Origin: Nitrospira moscoviensis
GTDB lineage: Bacteria; Nitrospirota; Nitrospiria; Nitrospirales; Nitrospiraceae
NCBI RefSeq assembly: GCF_001273775.1
Contig: NZ_CP011801.1
Span: 3,512,001-3,576,000, forward strand
DNA: 64,000 nt
Direction: 5' to 3'
Below the pieces are notes generated by a model. It did not search any database and had not been told where the DNA came from. It worked only from the letters and a program-made list of their open reading frames with translations. Of this stretch, positions 53,301 to 62,724 are shown piece by piece; position 1 is the stretch's first letter, and the number at the start of each line of letters is the position of its first letter. The position numbers and the translations under genes are program-made.

Positions 53301-54200
53301 TTATCCCACTTGCCCTTTATCCAGACGGTATACCTTGAGACGCTTGGGATGGGTACTACTTGAAATGTTTCCGGTGAACGGATCGAAGGTGTAGTTTCCT
53401 CCGAACGGCTCTTCAGGCAGCTGCGCGATTTCTCCGCTCATGATCAGATCGCTGAGTGCACTAGGAAAGTGTCCTCGTTTTCTGAGAAAGGCGTCGCGAG
53501 CCGCTTCCAGATTCCGTATATCGCGCTCAATTATGATTTCCTTCGCCCGCTTTTCCAACACTTCCCGCATATCCGGATCGGAAGTCTGTAACCACAGTGC
53601 TCTCAGTAATTGAAGTGCCACATCGGGGTTGTTGGCCTCGGCATACATTCGGCTGGCAAGGCCGGGTAGATAGGCGGGACCTCCCGGCAGCTTCGCAGCG
53701 GCCGACATGTATTCCGCACCTTTGGCTGCATCCTCGAGGATAAAATAATGGTTGTACCCCAATAGAAACGGCAGGCTCCATTCGTCAGGATTTGCTCGGT
53801 ATCCCTTCTCGAGCAATTGATTGCTCAGATCCGTCCGATTGGCTAAGCTCGTAAGCACCACGCCGCCGACATAAAAGGCATAGTCGTACTGCGGATCGAG
53901 CGTCGTGATGACGTCCAATGCATGGTACATCCATTCATACTCGTCGGTAGTGTTCTTCTTTTTCCCGAGCACTTGGAGTAACTGTAGCCAGAGCAGATCG
54001 GCACCGAGGTGCTGATAGCCGAGGAGCACCGGCTTCAAGTGGTCCCCATGGGGCAACTGCGCCAGGTGCTCAATGCGGCTTGTGTCGCGATCCAGACGTT
54101 GATCGAGTGCCTGCTGCAAAGTCAGGAGACCAATCAGTGCCGTGAGAGCAAGTACGAAACAAATAATGGCCGAGAAAGGGAAGCGTTGAGAGCTCGTCAT
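53301..54200 (-). CDS. TPR-like membrane-anchored protein (PilG-like position)
   Basis: An N-terminal membrane anchor (about 8-28) is followed by helical repeats with a TPR-like pattern and a C-terminal segment ending RLKVYRLDKGQVG. It is encoded directly upstream of the ABC pair and next to pilA, as PilG is in some bacteria. The function is inferred from the position. Confidence 0.6.
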   Translation of the reverse strand: MTSSQRFPFSAIICFVLALTALIGLLTLQQALDQRLDRDTSRIEHLAQLPHGDHLKPVLLGYQHLGADLLWLQLLQVLGKKKNTTDEYEWMYHALDVITTLDPQYDYAFYVGGVVLTSLANRTDLSNQLLEKGYRANPDEWSLPFLLGYNHYFILEDAAKGAEYMSAAAKLPGGPAYLPGLASRMYAEANNPDVALQLLRALWLQTSDPDMREVLEKRAKEIIIERDIRNLEAARDAFLRKRGHFPSALSDLIMSGEIAQLPEEPFGGNYTFDPFTGNISSSTHPKRLKVYRLDKGQVG

Positions 54201-54255
54201 GCAGCGCCTGCAAATACCGTGTTGAGGGTGCCCACGGTTTCATGCTCTTAAAACA

Positions 54256-54291
54256 GCCTGGCCCGCCGGATTTTACACCGGCGGGCCAGGC
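54256..54291 (-). terminator. Terminator after pilA
   Basis: Fourteen-base arms (54256-54269, 54278-54291) around an eight-base loop are followed on the minus strand by TGTTTT. Confidence 0.75.
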
Positions 54292-54310
54292 GAGTGCACT
54301 TCACACCGGC

Positions 54311-54916
54311 TTAGTAGACGCCGGTCGTGCAATCATTAGCACCATGGTCAACCGTGGAATCCCATCTGGAAACGGCGGCATCTCCATCCAAATTGGACCA
54401 GGCCGCGGCAAGAAAATTGTTATTACCAGCTGCTCCGGCACCGGCTGTGCCAACAGCAGGAGCCGCAGCAGCAACCGCAGCACAGGAAGTGGCTACCGTA
54501 TAGATACCAGGAGCAGCAACAGTCGTTGCATTGACTTGATACTCGTATCTCACGCTTCCGGTGGCTCTAAATCCAATATCGGAGTGAAAGCCTGTGAACA
54601 CGGCAGTGCACCATGCGGCACCGGGGGCAGTTGGTCCAAGTCCAACACCCCATACAACTGGAGTTACTTTTGTACCAGCCGCCGGTGCTGCCACACCTTC
54701 AGCTTGAGTGCCGATGTAACAGCCCTGTTCCCCGGAGAAGCTGACTTCCGAAGTCTTGATCGCCTGCAAGTTGGTCTTTGCCTCAGATTGCTGAGACTTC
54801 ATCTGGTACTGCAGGAAGTTCGGGATGGCGATGGCCGCCAGGATGCCGATGATCGCGACGACGATCATCAGCTCGATGAGGGTAAAACCCTCTTGTTTCC
54901 GGAATACCTTACACAT
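54311..54916 (-). CDS. pilA: Type IV pilin PilA
   Basis: ATG at 54916 with AAGGAGG seven bases upstream begins a short leader ([10 protein letters not shown]) followed by the prepilin site and helix [24 protein letters not shown]. The 201-residue protein has a globular, Ala/Gly-rich C-terminal part with Cys pairs. It is the main subunit of type IV pili, cleaved and N-methylated by PilD. Confidence 0.93.
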   Translation of the reverse strand: MCKVFRKQEGFTLIELMIVVAIIGILAAIAIPNFLQYQMKSQQSEAKTNLQAIKTSEVSFSGEQGCYIGTQAEGVAAPAAGTKVTPVVWGVGLGPTAPGAAWCTAVFTGFHSDIGFRATGSVRYEYQVNATTVAAPGIYTVATSCAAVAAAAPAVGTAGAGAAGNNNFLAAAWSNLDGDAAVSRWDSTVDHGANDCTTGVY

Positions 54917-55017
54917 CGTACTGCCTCCTTGTTGATGGTTCACTGACGGCCCAAGGCCCACACTTTGTTGGTGCCCAATAACCCGCGGCGCTTGCATTGC
55001 CGCCTGCCTGCTGTCTT

Positions 55018-55033
55018 AGCAGGTTTGGTGCCC
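55018..55033 (-). promoter_or_regulatory. Sigma-54-type promoter for pilA
   Basis: On the minus strand GGGCACCAAACCTGCT has GG and GC separated by ten bases, matching the -24/-12 pattern of sigma-54 promoters. It would start transcription about 90 bases before the pilA ATG. The rest of the gap, to 55261, shows no further clear site. Confidence 0.5.
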
Positions 55034-55261
55034 GCCAGTGATGACCCTCCCTTTGCCATCGCGCCCTTGAAAGACAACTAGTTACAAACCTGATCGGTAA
55101 GGAAATCGCCGTACAAAGAGGCTTCGGTTTTCCGGATTCTGCTCTGGAATGCCGAGAATTGGCACTTTTATACGCTCCTAGACCTTTTGGTGCAAGGATT
55201 CAGAGCGTTTAAAGCCGCGATCCGGAGGCTTATCAGAAGCTATTCGCGAAGATGGACCGTA

Positions 55262-57109
55262 TTACGGTGTGGCTTGCTGCAGTTGTATCTTCTCTGATAC
55301 GCGACGTTTGGCTTGTTGGATACGGTCTTCCTGTGCAGGATCACCCATGCCGTATTCGCGGAACCGCTGGAGGAGCTTTTCGTTTGACGGGTCGAGTTCG
55401 AGCGAATGGAGCCAGGCTTCCCTCGCGTCGGCTAGGCGTTCTTGCTTCATGTAGATTTCGCCGAGGTGTTCGTAGATCACCGGATCGTCGCCCACTAAGG
55501 AGACGGCTCGCTTGATCTCATTGAGGGCTTCCGCAAGCATTCCGGATTTATAAAACGCCCATCCCAAGCTATCGACGTAGTAGCCGTTGTCCGGCTTCAG
55601 GGCCACCGCTTGTCTTGTCAGCGAGAGGGCCTGGTCGATCTTGATGCCGCGCTCCGCGTAGCTGTAGCCGAGATAATTCAACGCATCGGCATGATGCGGA
55701 TCAAGAGCGAGCGCCGCTTCCATTTCCCGTACGACGTCGTCAAACCGGTCCAGTTTGTCGTAGGCCGTCCCGAGGTTGAAATGCAAATCGGCGTTTTTGG
55801 GATTGTGCTTGATCCCCTCCTCGAACGCCTGCGACGCTTGGCCGAACTGCTCGGATTGCAGATAGGCCAGCCCGAGGACGATATGCGGCTCCGGTTGTTT
55901 GGGATTGAGGCGGACCGCTTCGGTCAGATGGGCAATCGCCTCAGAAAACTGTTTCAGACGGTAGTGCAGGACCCCCAGGTGAATATGACTCTCGACGAAC
56001 GTCGGATCCAACTGGATGTTGAATCGATAGGTTTCTACGGCCTTCGGAAAGTCCCTCGTCTCCTCGTACATATAGCCGAGATAGTCGCGGATCTTCAGTT
56101 CGGCCGGTCTGACCTTCAAGACGGCCGTGAGTTGCTCAATCGCCTTGGCGTATTCCTTCTTCTCCCCATAGATCAACGCCATCCGCAACTGGGCATCGAG
56201 ATCTCCCGGGTCCTCGTCCAACATTTTTTGCAGTTCGGCGAGCCCTCCGGTGTAATCCCTGGTGGCGATATACAACTGGATCAGGTGTTGGCGGATGTCC
56301 TTGTTCCGCGGGTTCACGCGCTGCAGATACTTCTGCAGAACGGCAATCGCTTTGTCTTTTTCCTGTCGTGACTCGAAGAAGGAGGCCTGGGCGAGGTAGG
56401 CCGGCTCGAATGTGGGATTCACCGAGATCGCGCGCTCGAAGCTGTTCAGGGCTTGCTCGGTGTTGCCCGCCTCCATCGAAATGCGCCCCAGATAGTAGTA
56501 GCCCAACGCGGATTCCGGGGCATGCTGCAAACCGAGCTTCACGGCCTGCTCCGCTTCGGCCACACGCTTTTGGTTCAGGAGAATGATGCCCTTGGGGAAA
56601 TAGGATTCTCCCCTGGTGGGCTCGCGTTCGATCGCCAGATCCAACATGTACAGCGCGCGATCCGGCTTTCCCGAGCTGGCCAGGATGCCGGCCATTTGTG
56701 TCAGGACCTGTGCATCTTGCCCCGTCCCTTCGCCGACTTCTTCGGCGTACTTGACGGCGTTGGCCTGGTCTCCCAACCCATAGTAGAGGCCTGCCAAGCG
56801 GGCTTTGACTTCACGGGACGACGGATCGGCCTTGAGCGCCGCCATATATTCGCGCAGCGCGCCTTCTGTGTCCTGCGCGAGCTCCGCCTGATACCCCATC
56901 ATGAAATGATATGTGGCCGACGCGTCGGGTGCGGGGGCGACCGGCGATTTTGCCGGCGCCGACACCGGCACGATCGTCTCCTGGGGATGCGGGGACGCAG
57001 CGCAGGCCATCATGATCGCGGGAATCAAGGCGGCCAACAATCCGTTTCCAACACGGGAAACGCGGCGCCGGTTCGCCGGGAAAAGACCGAAAAGCGGTAA
57101 TTGATACAC
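55262..57109 (-). CDS. TPR lipoprotein (615 residues)
   Basis: A signal with an Arg-rich n-region ends in a lipobox-like MMAC, followed by about 14 tetratricopeptide units filling most of the protein (for example AYLAQASFFESR, FNLGTAYDKLDRF). Such proteins scaffold envelope assemblies. A GTG start at 57109 is assumed. A link to pilus assembly is only positional. Confidence 0.75.
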   Translation of the reverse strand: MYQLPLFGLFPANRRRVSRVGNGLLAALIPAIMMACAASPHPQETIVPVSAPAKSPVAPAPDASATYHFMMGYQAELAQDTEGALREYMAALKADPSSREVKARLAGLYYGLGDQANAVKYAEEVGEGTGQDAQVLTQMAGILASSGKPDRALYMLDLAIEREPTRGESYFPKGIILLNQKRVAEAEQAVKLGLQHAPESALGYYYLGRISMEAGNTEQALNSFERAISVNPTFEPAYLAQASFFESRQEKDKAIAVLQKYLQRVNPRNKDIRQHLIQLYIATRDYTGGLAELQKMLDEDPGDLDAQLRMALIYGEKKEYAKAIEQLTAVLKVRPAELKIRDYLGYMYEETRDFPKAVETYRFNIQLDPTFVESHIHLGVLHYRLKQFSEAIAHLTEAVRLNPKQPEPHIVLGLAYLQSEQFGQASQAFEEGIKHNPKNADLHFNLGTAYDKLDRFDDVVREMEAALALDPHHADALNYLGYSYAERGIKIDQALSLTRQAVALKPDNGYYVDSLGWAFYKSGMLAEALNEIKRAVSLVGDDPVIYEHLGEIYMKQERLADAREAWLHSLELDPSNEKLLQRFREYGMGDPAQEDRIQQAKRRVSEKIQLQQATP

Positions 57110-57179
57110 GGTGCCTTTGGATAGAAGGTGGAACGTCGAGGAGGATTATACCGAGCGAAAGAACGATGCGCAAACCACT

Positions 57180-58532
57180 TCAGGATTCACGAAGATCCAG
57201 GCTTTCGAACTTGGCAAACCGGTCTTGGAAAAACAGCTCTTTCTTTCCGATCGGCCCGTTGCGGTGTTTGCTGACGATGATGTCCGCGATGCCTTTACGT
57301 TCGGAGTTTTGATCGTACACGTCCTCCCGGTAGATGAACATCACGACGTCGGCGTCCTGCTCGATCGCGCCGCTCTCGCGCAGATCGGCCAGCATGGGGA
57401 TCGGCGGTTTGCGCGCTTCGACCGCCCGGCTCAACTGCGATAAGGCGACGACCGGTACGTTGAGTTCCTTGGCTAATGCCTTGAGCGAGCGCGAAATGTC
57501 CGAAATTTCCTGTTGCCGAGATTCCGAATCGCTGCGCCCCTGCATGAGCTGCAGGTAGTCGACGATCAGCAGATCCAGCCCTTTTTCCGCTTTGAGGCGT
57601 CGAGCCTTGCCGCGCATCTGCTGCACCGTAATCCCGCCCGTATCGTCGATATAAATGGGGGCCTGCTCCAGCCGTCCGGCGGCTTCCGCCAGCCGCCACC
57701 AATCTTCCTTCTGCAGTTTGCCGGTCCGCAGGGCGTGGGAATCCACCCGCGCTTCGGAGCTCAACATGCGCAGCACAATTTGCGGCTTCGACATTTCAAG
57801 ACTGAAGATGCCGACGACCGAGCCGGCATGAATCGCCGCATGCGTCGCAAAGCCCAATGCCAGGCTCGTCTTCCCCATGCTGGGCCGGCCCGCGACGACG
57901 ACCAGATCGGAGGGTTGCAGCCCCGCCGTCAAATCGTCCAAATCATAGTAGCCGGTGGGCACGCCCGTGACGTGCTCCTTGCGCTTCGAGAGCTTATCGA
58001 CCAGATCCAGGCTTTCTTTGATGATCTGATTGATCGGGCTGAACGACCGCTCCAGCTTCCCCTGCGCGATGCTGAAGACCGACCGCTCCGCAAAATCGAG
58101 CAGGTCGTCGATTGAAGCGGTGCCCTCATACCCTCGCGCCAGCACCTCTGTGGAGGTGTTGATCAGCTGGCGAGCCACGGCCTTGTCCCGCACGATCTTG
58201 CAGTGGTACCGGATATTGGCCGAGCTCGGGACGATCTGCACCAACTCGGCCAAATAGGCCGCCCCGCCGACCGACTCCAACTCGCCCTGCGCCTTCAACC
58301 GTTCGGTCAGCGTGATCTGATCGATGACCTCGCCGATGTCGGACAAGTCCAGCATCGCGCGATACACTTTTCGGTGCGCCGTGCGGTAGAAATCTTCTTC
58401 CACCAGGAGTTCCATCGCCTTCGGCATCGCACCGTTGTCCAGCAAAATGGCGCCCAACACCGACTGTTCCGCTTCGAGGTTCTGCGGCGGCAGCTTCGGC
58501 TGTGACAAATCGACCGCGGCTGACGGCTTCAT
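57180..58532 (-). CDS. dnaB: Replicative DNA helicase
   Basis: ATG at 58532 has a GAGGAAG site upstream. The 450-residue protein has the DnaB N-terminal domain (LEAEQSVLGAILLDN), Walker A GRPSMGKTS and Walker B LLIVDYLQLM, with RESGAIEQDADVVMF at the C-terminus. It unwinds DNA at the replication fork as a hexamer. Confidence 0.95.
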   Translation of the reverse strand: MKPSAAVDLSQPKLPPQNLEAEQSVLGAILLDNGAMPKAMELLVEEDFYRTAHRKVYRAMLDLSDIGEVIDQITLTERLKAQGELESVGGAAYLAELVQIVPSSANIRYHCKIVRDKAVARQLINTSTEVLARGYEGTASIDDLLDFAERSVFSIAQGKLERSFSPINQIIKESLDLVDKLSKRKEHVTGVPTGYYDLDDLTAGLQPSDLVVVAGRPSMGKTSLALGFATHAAIHAGSVVGIFSLEMSKPQIVLRMLSSEARVDSHALRTGKLQKEDWWRLAEAAGRLEQAPIYIDDTGGITVQQMRGKARRLKAEKGLDLLIVDYLQLMQGRSDSESRQQEISDISRSLKALAKELNVPVVALSQLSRAVEARKPPIPMLADLRESGAIEQDADVVMFIYREDVYDQNSERKGIADIIVSKHRNGPIGKKELFFQDRFAKFESLDLRES

Positions 58533-58539
58533 CGCTTCC

Positions 58540-59643
58540 TCACGTGCCCCTTTTGGTCCTGTCCCCGCGCCCCTGTCCATTCCGCGCGGCGACATCATTG
58601 GTTCTCGACGCCAGGTCGAGCCCGCGGAACAACCGGTCGACGTTCAAGGCGAACCCTGTAGACGGAATATCCCGGCCGAATCGTCCGATCAGATGGTCGT
58701 AGCGGCCGCCGCCGCCCAATTCGACGCCGATCCCTTCGGCGAAGACGTCGAACACCACGCCGTCGTAGTAGTCGAATCCCCTGAACTCTCCCAGATCGAG
58801 GAACAAGACATCCTCGTGCCCCGCATCGCAGAGACACCGGTACACCTTGGTCAAGCGGTCCAGCGCCTGCAGGAGCGGTTTCTCCCCCGCTGCCAGCCGT
58901 CGTCCTCTGGCCAACACTTCCGCCTGGCCACAGAGTTCCGGCGCTTCGAGAATGGCGCGCACGAAGGACTTCGACACCCGTTCCTCCGTCAGGATTTCCT
59001 GAAGACGGGGCAGGTCCTTGCGCGCCGCCGCCTGCTCCGCGCGCTTCTGCCCATCACCGGTGAGCCCGGCGCGCACCAGCAGTCCCTTGAAGAATCCCAC
59101 GTGCCCCAACGAAATCTTGAAGGAGCGGAGTCCCACGTGCCGCAGACAGTCGATGAGAAGGGAAATGATTTCGGTGTCGGCCGCCGCATCGTCCGCTCCG
59201 ATCAGCTCGGCGCCGACCTGAAAGATTTCCCGGTCGCGCCCCGCATGTTCCGGCTCATGGCGGAACACGGACGCCCGGTACGACAACTTCAGAGGCAACC
59301 GGGAGCCGACCATCCCCATCGCCACCGTGCGGGCGATCTGCGCGGTGGCATCGGGCCGCAACAGCATGATGCGGCCGGTCGTCCGATCGGCGAACGTGAA
59401 ACACTTTTCGATCAGATCCGGCTCCAAACCGGGGGCTAGCACGTCGAGATATTCGAACGTCGGCAGGATGATCTCGTCGTATCCCCAACGGCCGATCTCC
59501 GCGAGCAGCTGAGCTTCCAGACGACGGACGTGCCGGGCCGCCTCGGGGAGGATGGTCGCCATCCCCACCGGCACAAGTGACCGTTCCTGTAGCGTGTGGC
59601 TCCGCCCCGGCTGAGGCCGGGGCGCCGAAGAAGTAGAGGCCAT
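58540..59643 (-). CDS. hisZ: ATP phosphoribosyltransferase regulatory subunit (HisZ)
   Basis: The 367-residue protein is a histidyl-tRNA-synthetase paralogue with LRPDATAQIARTVA, the class II fold and GGGGRYDHLIGRFG, but no tRNA-binding C-terminal domain. It activates short HisG for histidine synthesis. ATG at 59643 is chosen over a GTG six bases earlier. Its stop is seven bases before dnaB. Confidence 0.88.
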   Translation of the reverse strand: MASTSSAPRPQPGRSHTLQERSLVPVGMATILPEAARHVRRLEAQLLAEIGRWGYDEIILPTFEYLDVLAPGLEPDLIEKCFTFADRTTGRIMLLRPDATAQIARTVAMGMVGSRLPLKLSYRASVFRHEPEHAGRDREIFQVGAELIGADDAAADTEIISLLIDCLRHVGLRSFKISLGHVGFFKGLLVRAGLTGDGQKRAEQAAARKDLPRLQEILTEERVSKSFVRAILEAPELCGQAEVLARGRRLAAGEKPLLQALDRLTKVYRCLCDAGHEDVLFLDLGEFRGFDYYDGVVFDVFAEGIGVELGGGGRYDHLIGRFGRDIPSTGFALNVDRLFRGLDLASRTNDVAARNGQGRGDRTKRGT

Positions 59644-59667
59644 ACCCACCCGACGGACGTTAGCCGA

Positions 59668-61263
59668 CTATGACAGGTTTGCGACTTTGACCGAAAGAAT
59701 GTTCGAGCTGGATTTGATCTGGCCGAGCACCGTGGAGGGGAAATCCGTATCCGAGCCGATGATCAGCAACGCGTTGCCCCCCCGCTTTTCCAACGCGCAT
59801 TGCATGCGCACGATGTTGATGTTGTGGTCGCCCAACACCTTGCCCACCATGCCGATCACGCCGGGACGATCGATATTGTGGATCAGCAGCATGTGGCCTT
59901 CCGGGACCACTTCCACCTTGAACTGATCGATTTCGATGACCCGCGCATCCTTCTTGTTGTAGAGCGTGCCCGCCACCTGGTGAGCCGCCTTGCCGGCCTC
60001 GACCCGGACACGAATGAGGCTGGTAAAGTCGCCGGCATCCGAACTCTTCACCTCTTTGACTTCAATGCCGCGTTCCTTCGCCACGATCGGGGCGTTCACA
60101 TAGTTGATGGCGTACTCCATGATCGGCGTCAGCAAGCCTTTCAGAACGGCAATGGTCAGGGGCGCCACGGTCAGGCCGGCCACCTCACCACTATATTCCA
60201 CGGTCACCCGCTCAATGCCGCCTTCGCACAGCTGCGTTTGGAGCGAGCCGAGCTTCTCGGCCAGCGTGAGATACGGCTGTAGCCGCGGCAGCAGATCGGG
60301 GGGGACGGAGGGAATATTGACCGCGCCTTTGGCGACGCCTTTCGTGAAATACTCCACCACCTGTTCGGCAATGCCGACCGCCACGTTTTCCTGCGCTTCC
60401 GTCGTCTGGGCTCCGATGTGGGGCGTGCAGATGAAATTGTCAAGCGTCAGCAGGGGATGGTCCGCCTTGACCGGCTCCTCGTCGAAGACATCGAAGGCCG
60501 CAGCCGCGACCCGCTTGGTCTTCAGCGCGTCGACCAAATCGGTTTCGTTCACGATGCCGCCCCTGGCGCAATTGACGATCAAGACACCCGGCTTCATCTT
60601 CGCGATGGCAGCGGCATTGATGAGCCCCTTGGTTTCCGGCGTGAGCGGCGTATGCACCGAAATGATGTCCGCCCGACGGAACAATTCGTCCAGCTCGACC
60701 ATGGTGACGCCCATCTTCTCCGCCCGCTCCTGCGCCAAGTACGGATCATAGGCGACGACGCTCATGCCGATGCCCTGCGCCAGTTTGGACAGATAGCCGC
60801 CGATTTGACCGACGCCCACGATGCCGAGCACCTTGTTGTAGAGCTCGAGCCCCATGAATTTATCTTTTTCCCACTTGCCGCTTTTGACGGAGGCAGTGGC
60901 TTGAGGAATCCGGCGGGCCATGGCGCAGATCATCGACAGGGTGTGCTCCGCCGTCGTGACGGTGTTGCCGCCCGGGGTATTCATGACGACGATGCCGCGC
61001 CGCGTGGCGGCCGGCGTATCGACGTTGTCGAGCCCGGAGCCGGCCCGGCCGACGACTTTGAGCTTCTCGGCAGCGGCGATGACCTCCGCCGTCACCTTGG
61101 TCCCGGACCGGACGATGAGCCCGTCGGCATCCTTCACTTCCTTGAGCAGCTCGTCCTTCGGCAACTTGGTCTTCACCACGACGGTAAAGCCGGCCTTCTC
61201 CAGGACCTCGACCCCCTGTTTCGACAAACTGTCACTGACCAGAATCTTCATCCCTGCCGCCAT
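59668..61263 (-). CDS. serA: D-3-phosphoglycerate dehydrogenase
   Basis: The 531-residue long-form enzyme has a NAD site (LGIVGVGQIGGYL), catalytic Arg in NCARGGIVNE, Glu in FDVFDEEP and His in CTPHIGAQT, then an ASB domain and an ACT domain at the C-terminus (VVPEGHMLLIHNIDRPGVIG) for serine feedback. It starts the serine pathway. Confidence 0.95.
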   Translation of the reverse strand: MAAGMKILVSDSLSKQGVEVLEKAGFTVVVKTKLPKDELLKEVKDADGLIVRSGTKVTAEVIAAAEKLKVVGRAGSGLDNVDTPAATRRGIVVMNTPGGNTVTTAEHTLSMICAMARRIPQATASVKSGKWEKDKFMGLELYNKVLGIVGVGQIGGYLSKLAQGIGMSVVAYDPYLAQERAEKMGVTMVELDELFRRADIISVHTPLTPETKGLINAAAIAKMKPGVLIVNCARGGIVNETDLVDALKTKRVAAAAFDVFDEEPVKADHPLLTLDNFICTPHIGAQTTEAQENVAVGIAEQVVEYFTKGVAKGAVNIPSVPPDLLPRLQPYLTLAEKLGSLQTQLCEGGIERVTVEYSGEVAGLTVAPLTIAVLKGLLTPIMEYAINYVNAPIVAKERGIEVKEVKSSDAGDFTSLIRVRVEAGKAAHQVAGTLYNKKDARVIEIDQFKVEVVPEGHMLLIHNIDRPGVIGMVGKVLGDHNINIVRMQCALEKRGGNALLIIGSDTDFPSTVLGQIKSSSNILSVKVANLS

Positions 61264-61281
61264 TGCGTCCCTCGCCGTCGG

Positions 61282-62424
61282 TTACTTCGCCATCAGGATT
61301 TCTTGCGCCTTGCCGACACCGCTCCCCAGCTTCACCGGATGGCCGAGCCCCTTCAACACCATCTCGGTCGCGGCCAGCGCCGCGATGACGTCGAACGTAT
61401 CCGCGTACCCCATATGGGACAAACGGAAGATCTTGCCTTTCAGATGATCCTGTCCGCCGGCCGCCGTCATGCCGTATTGCGTGCGGAGATTCTTATAGAC
61501 CGCCTGTCCATCGATGCCCTCCGGCGCGGAGACGGCCGTCAGCGCGTCGCTGGGAGATTCCTTCGGGAACAACGACAGCCCGGCCGCCTTCACACCTTCC
61601 CGCATCGCGTGCGCCAACCGGCCCTGCCGGGCGAACATCTTTTCCAACCCCTCGGCCTTCATGATCTTGAAGACTTCCTGCAGGCCGATGATCAGCGAGA
61701 CAGTCGGCGTAAAAGCGGTCTGATTCTTGATCTGGTTTTCGCGTTCCTTCTTGAAGTTGAAATAGAATGCGGCATTCTTCGCCTTGTCGGCCAGCGCCCA
61801 GGCCTTGTCGCTCACGCTGACGAACGCCATCCCGGGCGGCAGCATCAAAGCCTTCTGTGAACCGGTAATGACGACGTCCAACCCCCACGCGTCGGTCTTG
61901 ATGTCGAACACGCCCAGCGCGGTGATCGCATCCACGACCAAAATCGTATTATCGTAACCCTTGACGATCTCGCCCAACGCCCGCACGTCATGTGACACAC
62001 CGGTGGAGGTTTCACTCGCTTGCACGTAGACCGCCTTGATAGCCGGGTCCTTCTTCAAGGCATCGGCCACGAGCTGCGGGTTGACCGCGTGGCCCCATTC
62101 GACCTTGATTTCGGTGGCCTGAACGCCGAAGGTCTTGCACAGCTTGCCCCAGCGCTCGCCGAACTTGCCGCCGTTCACGAAGAGCGCTTTGTCGCCGGGC
62201 GAAAGAAAATTGGAGACGGCTCCTTCCATCCCGCCCGTCCCGGAGGAGGCCAACATCAGCACGTCGTTGCGGGTCTGGAACAACCACTTCAACCCCTCGC
62301 GCACTTCCGCAAAGATCGGGTCGAATTCCGGAGCCCGATGGTGGATCATCGGCCGCGCCATCGCCAACAGCACTTCCGGTGGCACGGGTGTGGGCCCCGG
62401 CGCCAACAAATACCGCTTCAACAT
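61282..62424 (-). CDS. Class V aminotransferase (serine/alanine-glyoxylate type)
   Basis: A 380-residue PLP enzyme with the lysine in VVITGSQKALMLPPG and opening LLAPGPTPVPPEVLLA typical of the serine-glyoxylate/alanine-glyoxylate aminotransferase group. Its AAGGAGGATC site lies just before the ATG. It begins the short operon with serA and so links to serine/glycine metabolism; the exact substrate pair is not fixed. Confidence 0.88.
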   Translation of the reverse strand: MLKRYLLAPGPTPVPPEVLLAMARPMIHHRAPEFDPIFAEVREGLKWLFQTRNDVLMLASSGTGGMEGAVSNFLSPGDKALFVNGGKFGERWGKLCKTFGVQATEIKVEWGHAVNPQLVADALKKDPAIKAVYVQASETSTGVSHDVRALGEIVKGYDNTILVVDAITALGVFDIKTDAWGLDVVITGSQKALMLPPGMAFVSVSDKAWALADKAKNAAFYFNFKKERENQIKNQTAFTPTVSLIIGLQEVFKIMKAEGLEKMFARQGRLAHAMREGVKAAGLSLFPKESPSDALTAVSAPEGIDGQAVYKNLRTQYGMTAAGGQDHLKGKIFRLSHMGYADTFDVIAALAATEMVLKGLGHPVKLGSGVGKAQEILMAK

Positions 62425-62478
62425 TGATCGATCCTCCTTCGGTGATATCCGGTGGGAAGCCGTCAGAAAAGAGCCGGT

Positions 62479-62508
62479 ACGCTATCACCGGCGCCCGGAA
62501 ACTGTCAA
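62479..62508 (-). promoter_or_regulatory. Candidate promoter of the aminotransferase-serA operon
   Basis: On the minus strand TTGACA (complement of 62503-62508), 18 bases and TAGCGT (62479-62484) lie about 55 bases before the ATG at 62424. Confidence 0.4.
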
Positions 62509-62648
62509 GAAATCACAAACGCAACCAGCGAAGTTTTCAGGGCGTTTTTACGGCCTTTCTCCGGTATGCTCGCGCACCAGCTAGTTGCTAATCCGCCCGC
62601 CCGACGCGATCCGCTACCAAAGATGGCCGGGTTGACACGTCCATTTTC

Positions 62649-62677
62649 TTGACAACCGAACGACTCATCGATAGTCT
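62649..62677 (+). promoter_or_regulatory. Candidate promoter of mltD
   Basis: TTGACA (62649-62654), 17 bases and TAGTCT (62672-62677) precede the mltD ATG by about 47 bases. The remainder of the 300-base divergent gap shows no gene. Confidence 0.45.
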
Positions 62678-62724
62678 AGCCAAATCCTGCACGCGATTGC
62701 ATCAAGAATCATGAGGTTCATGTG

